From the NCBI GenBank assembly GCA_947624915.1, contig CANQMF010000004.1:1-43581 (forward strand): a stretch of 43,581 bases of DNA, in the 5' to 3' direction. This stretch comes from an uncultured Bacilli bacterium (GTDB taxonomy: Bacteria; Bacillota_I; Bacilli_A; RF39; UBA660). The number at the start of each line of letters is the position of its first letter. Position 1 is the stretch's first letter. This document shows, one piece after another, positions 40,538 to 43,581 of the stretch. A program made the position numbers and the translations under genes. Below the pieces are notes generated by a model, which saw only the letters and a program-made list of their open reading frames with translations, made no database searches and had not been told where the DNA came from.

Positions 40538-41624
40538 AATTACTTTTTATATCAATAACTACAAACTCCGAATGAGCACTAGTCCTAAGCGGGAACCCCC
40601 ATCCACCCATACCAGATGATACAACAACGTCATAATCACCTCGTGTTTCGTGACCGAATGATACTTCATTAATAAACATTTCAATAAATTGATTCAAAGG
40701 AAACATTTGACCAGCATGTGTATGCCCCGAAACTTGTAAATCAACCCCCAATTTAGCATTATATGATATGTCTAAAGGCTGATGATCTATAACTAGCCAA
40801 AATTTATCTTTATCAAAAGCAGCAGTAACCTCTTTTGTATCTAATCTTTTATCATTCATACTAACATCATCACGGCCAAAGACGATAATTTCATTATTAA
40901 CACTTACAACGTCATCTTTTAAAATCTTAATATCATGCTGTGTTATATTACTAGCTAATTCCTCTTCGCTATAAGCCTTTTCCTTAGTATAAGTTTGTTT
41001 ATCATGATTACCATATGTAAAATACATTCCATATCTAGTATTAATATGACTTAACAATTTAAAACAATCAGCCATCTGTTGTTTAGTTGTATTTTCATCA
41101 ACTATATCGCCCCCAAGAATGGCAAAATCATAAACATTCTTATTAATCTTATTAACAACATTAGCAAGTTTTTTAATATCCATCGTTGTCCCAAAATGTA
41201 AGTCTGTAATTAACAAAACTTTATAATTTTGACTTAACTCTTTATCAGTGTTAACTGTATAATTAGTCCGAACAACATGCACCATATTATAATGGGCATA
41301 AAGCATTACTATAATTGTTAAAACGACTGGTATAACACCACTATTTTTTAACCGTACATACTCATTATGTGTTTTCCTTTTAATAATATAAAAAAGTAAA
41401 TCCACTAATAAACTGAAAATAAACCAATGTATAACAATCATCGCACCACTGCGAAACATATTCGAACTAATAATAATGGCAAGGCAGCTCACAACAAGTG
41501 AAACTATAACTTTAGGGCGTTTCTTAAAGTCAAAAAGGGATAAAAAACGATTACAAAATTTATATGTATAAAATCCTAATAAGCCAACAAAAACAAATAA
41601 GATGACAACGACCAATACAAACAT
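40536..41624 (-). CDS. Membrane-anchored metallophosphoesterase
   Basis: A 362-residue calcineurin-like phosphoesterase. Three or four membrane helices fill residues 1-115 (FVLVVVILFVFVGLLGFY; VIVSLVVSCLAIIISS; VVLTIIVMLYAHYNMV). The metal-site motifs follow in order: LLITDLHFG, ILGGDIVDE, YGNHDKQ and VSGHTHAGQ, with the C-terminal IDHQP segment between. This is the YkuE/YaeI layout; some members hydrolyse lipid-linked diphosphates, but the substrate here is unknown. The start is ATG 41624 with GGGTGG upstream. The gene ends in a strong terminator before sigG. Confidence 0.87.
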   Translation of the reverse strand: MFVLVVVILFVFVGLLGFYTYKFCNRFLSLFDFKKRPKVIVSLVVSCLAIIISSNMFRSGAMIVIHWFIFSLLVDLLFYIIKRKTHNEYVRLKNSGVIPVVLTIIVMLYAHYNMVHVVRTNYTVNTDKELSQNYKVLLITDLHFGTTMDIKKLANVVNKINKNVYDFAILGGDIVDENTTKQQMADCFKLLSHINTRYGMYFTYGNHDKQTYTKEKAYSEEELASNITQHDIKILKDDVVSVNNEIIVFGRDDVSMNDKRLDTKEVTAAFDKDKFWLVIDHQPLDISYNAKLGVDLQVSGHTHAGQMFPLNQFIEMFINEVSFGHETRGDYDVVVSSGMGGWGFPLRTSAHSEFVVIDIKSN

Positions 41625-41743
41625 GTAACCACCCACTTAATTATATAAATCAACTATCTATATGATACCAATAATTACTTAAAATAGCTATAGATAACAA
41701 TAAAAATAAATAATTTATCTCTTTAGCAATACGAAAACTACAT

Positions 41744-41780
41744 AATTAAATCCTGTGCCAAAAGGTCACAGGATTTAATT
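41744..41780. repeat. Perfect 14-bp inverted repeat
   Basis: AATTAAATCCTGTG (41744-41757) pairs exactly with CACAGGATTTAATT (41767-41780) around a 9-base loop. It lies between the surface protein stop and the metallophosphoesterase start. There is no clear T-tract on the minus strand, so it may be a weak terminator or a binding site. Confidence 0.55.
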
Positions 41781-41905
41781 GAATAATATAATTCTTATAC
41801 TCTCTAATCATTATAAAAACTTACTTAACAAAACCACCGTTCAGTCAGCCACTATAACACAGATTTTTGATAAGTTTTTTTTATAGATATTAAAGTCATA
41901 AATAT

Positions 41906-43581
41906 TCACCATGCATTTACAATGAAAGGATCTAGAGGATCACCTGTACCTTCACCGTATGTAACACTATGATTTAGAGAAATAACAGGTCTCACTCCTT
42001 CACTACGCGATACCATATCATTATCTATCTTGCCATTACCATCTACTAAAATAACTTCGGGTGTGATCGTTGAGCTATGATCTGGTGACATTGTCCAATA
42101 ACTACTACCTGTATACAAATAATAATCCTTATTATCAGTAGTAGTCCCACCGGCATATATTATCTCATCAACTGTTATTAACCCAACTTTTTTATTAACG
42201 CCACCATTACTTACCGTCAAAGAGTCTTTGTCAGAGCAATCAAGACTTGGTATTCCATTTTGTTTTCGATAATATGTATTAAAATTTATTTGCCCACTCC
42301 CACCATTTGGATTCCATAAACTATTTGTATACCCATATTCATGGCCACGATCATTACACCATACTGTATCTTCTAGATAATTATCATACTGTTCTATATT
42401 ATTATACCACTCATTCTCAATATATGATTTAATGGTTGAATCATACATATTTTTAAGTGAATTATTCAACACATCTTCAATATTTTTACTACCATTCAAC
42501 ATAATATGTCGTATATACTCCCCTCCAGGGGAGAATATATATCTAACATTTTCACAAGTATCACTATTTTGAAAGCAAGTATAATGATATGACGGCCAAA
42601 TTTCAGGAACCTTTGAAGGGGAAAAGATATATTCTTTATCAATTAATGAATACATTCTAGTATCCTTATCATATTTGACAGATTTACCATAAGCGAAACG
42701 GTTATATCCTGAGAAGTTATATTGCTTTACATAAGAAATTTGAAAAACATTATCTAAATTGCAAGTATTGGAACTTAAGTCATCACTACACACATAATAA
42801 CCATCATACTGTTTATAATTGGAATACCAGTCACTTCTTTTTATCGCAACGCTATCAGTTAAACTAAAAGTATCATCATTATTATCAATAATGTTTTTAC
42901 CTAAAACAATTATCGTATCTACATTTGAAGGCAAATTACCATTTTCCAGTTGAAAACCATATACATAAACACTACTAGTGCCTACAGCATAATAAGCAGT
43001 CGTACATTTGGTTCCACCACCACAAGTGTAATAGCCTTTTAATCTACTATATTCGTTTCCATAGTGTGGTTGGTATCCATCGTCACCTAAAGTATATGTA
43101 CCATCAGCATAACTTATTGTCTTAGCAAAATAGCTTTGATCACTTTCCCCTAACATTAATGAACTCAAAACTTTAATAGTTTTAGCATGTTCATACTGTA
43201 TTCCATACGTATCGCCATACTTATAGCCTACAAGGGATATAGCATCACCATATTGATTAAAGTTTTCGCTAGAAGCCCTTGTCTTACTGGTAGTATTGGT
43301 ACAAATCTTTTTTCCATCCTGCTCTTTAGGTTTACCGTTATAAATTAACTTGATCCCACCAGTATTAGTTGTTCTCACCATTTTCCAACAAAAATTTGCA
43401 AATAATACATTATTGTTATTAACATTTCCTCTAAAATAATAAATAGGATACTCATCACTTGCTGTACTAGCAACTGTATAAATACCTTGTCCATTTGTTG
43501 TTGAAGATTGAGCAGAAAAATTTATACCATTTTTAGAAGTGACGTATGCACTTTGTATATTATCAAGTATTGCTTGCTCTT
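41906..43581 (-). CDS. Large cysteine-rich surface protein, 5' end cut by the window
   Basis: The frame stays open to the window edge. Reading upstream of the first internal Met adds about 66 codons (DEYPIYYFRGNVNNNNVLFA, then NFCWKMVRTTNTGGIKLIYNG), so 558 codons are visible and the start is outside. The FRGNVxNNxVxFAxFxWKMVR block followed by GGIKLIYNG, and an ending RPVISLNHSVTYGEGTGDPLDPFIV, are typical of large secreted or pilin-like proteins of gut Firmicutes. Several paired cysteines (YTCGGGTKC, CSDDLSSNTC, YTCFQNSDTC) suggest disulfide-stabilised repeats, as in an exported protein. N-terminal anchoring cannot be seen. No enzymatic motif is recognised. Confidence 0.75.
   Translation of the reverse strand, partial: EQAILDNIQSAYVTSKNGINFSAQSSTTNGQGIYTVASTASDEYPIYYFRGNVNNNNVLFANFCWKMVRTTNTGGIKLIYNGKPKEQDGKKICTNTTSKTRASSENFNQYGDAISLVGYKYGDTYGIQYEHAKTIKVLSSLMLGESDQSYFAKTISYADGTYTLGDDGYQPHYGNEYSRLKGYYTCGGGTKCTTAYYAVGTSSVYVYGFQLENGNLPSNVDTIIVLGKNIIDNNDDTFSLTDSVAIKRSDWYSNYKQYDGYYVCSDDLSSNTCNLDNVFQISYVKQYNFSGYNRFAYGKSVKYDKDTRMYSLIDKEYIFSPSKVPEIWPSYHYTCFQNSDTCENVRYIFSPGGEYIRHIMLNGSKNIEDVLNNSLKNMYDSTIKSYIENEWYNNIEQYDNYLEDTVWCNDRGHEYGYTNSLWNPNGGSGQINFNTYYRKQNGIPSLDCSDKDSLTVSNGGVNKKVGLITVDEIIYAGGTTTDNKDYYLYTGSSYWTMSPDHSSTITPEVILVDGNGKIDNDMVSRSEGVRPVISLNHSVTYGEGTGDPLDPFIVNAW

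Noticed and set aside
1..43581. Mycoplasma-like genetic code (TGA as Trp)
   Set aside because: TGA ends several genes (spoIVB, metallophosphoesterase, surface protein) and Trp is encoded by TGG.

Overview
The window is AT-rich DNA from a low-GC, Gram-positive, endospore-forming bacterium. The evidence is a sporulation set (spoIIM, spoIVB, spoIIP, sigG, a YlmC/YmxH-type gene) beside a sortase with a sorting-signal adhesin, MscL, SMC and a fermentative pyruvate formate-lyase pair. TGA is used as a stop codon and TGG encodes Trp, so the code is standard. The mix resembles uncultured gut Bacilli near Erysipelotrichia or the RF39-like lineages. That placement is inference from gene content only. 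Nearly every gene is on the minus strand. The plus-strand exceptions are the rep gene at the left edge, a 30-codon hydrophobic peptide gene near 8.2 kb and a lipoprotein gene near 26.1 kb.

Layout. 1-1.9 kb is accessory: a pMV158-type rolling-circle nick site, a small HUH Rep protein, a 438-bp gene-free stretch with two hairpins, and an HTH regulator. 1.96-10.6 kb holds a CDF-like transporter whose Shine-Dalgarno and start codon are separated by a perfect palindrome, a 1,102-residue SF1 helicase with an inserted nuclease-like domain and an RQC-like tail, mnmA, spoIIM, the small peptide locus, mscL, an ADP-ribosylglycohydrolase relative and a lipoprotein. 10.9-19.4 kb holds spoIVB with a sigma-G/F-like promoter, a class B sortase, a thioester/CnaB adhesin, nusB-xseA-xseB, a membrane protein, and spoIIP overlapping a small membrane-anchored protein. 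19.5-26.6 kb holds tcdA-unknown-HAD, then tetR with a heterodimeric ABC exporter under an evidently autoregulated promoter, and a divergent lipoprotein. 26.7-36.6 kb holds a run with a glycosyltransferase-ApbE fusion, a short SMC, holA and an unknown gene, plus a YlmC-like gene, a large anchored protein and an RluA-family pseudouridine synthase. 36.7-43.6 kb holds pflB-pflA, sigG, a membrane metallophosphoesterase and the 3' part of a large cysteine-rich surface protein cut by the window edge.

How it fits together. Sigma-G should drive late forespore genes, and the spoIVB promoter in the window fits that consensus. The sortase and adhesin form a surface-display pair. The exporter operon shows a complete local circuit: a TetR palindrome between -35 and -10, tetR first, two complementary half-transporters, then a terminator. 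The most unusual items are the glycosyltransferase-TM-ApbE fusion, the helicase-nuclease-RQC architecture, the rolling-circle origin with its Rep gene, the small hydrophobic peptide with facing hairpins, and the hairpin-split translation start.
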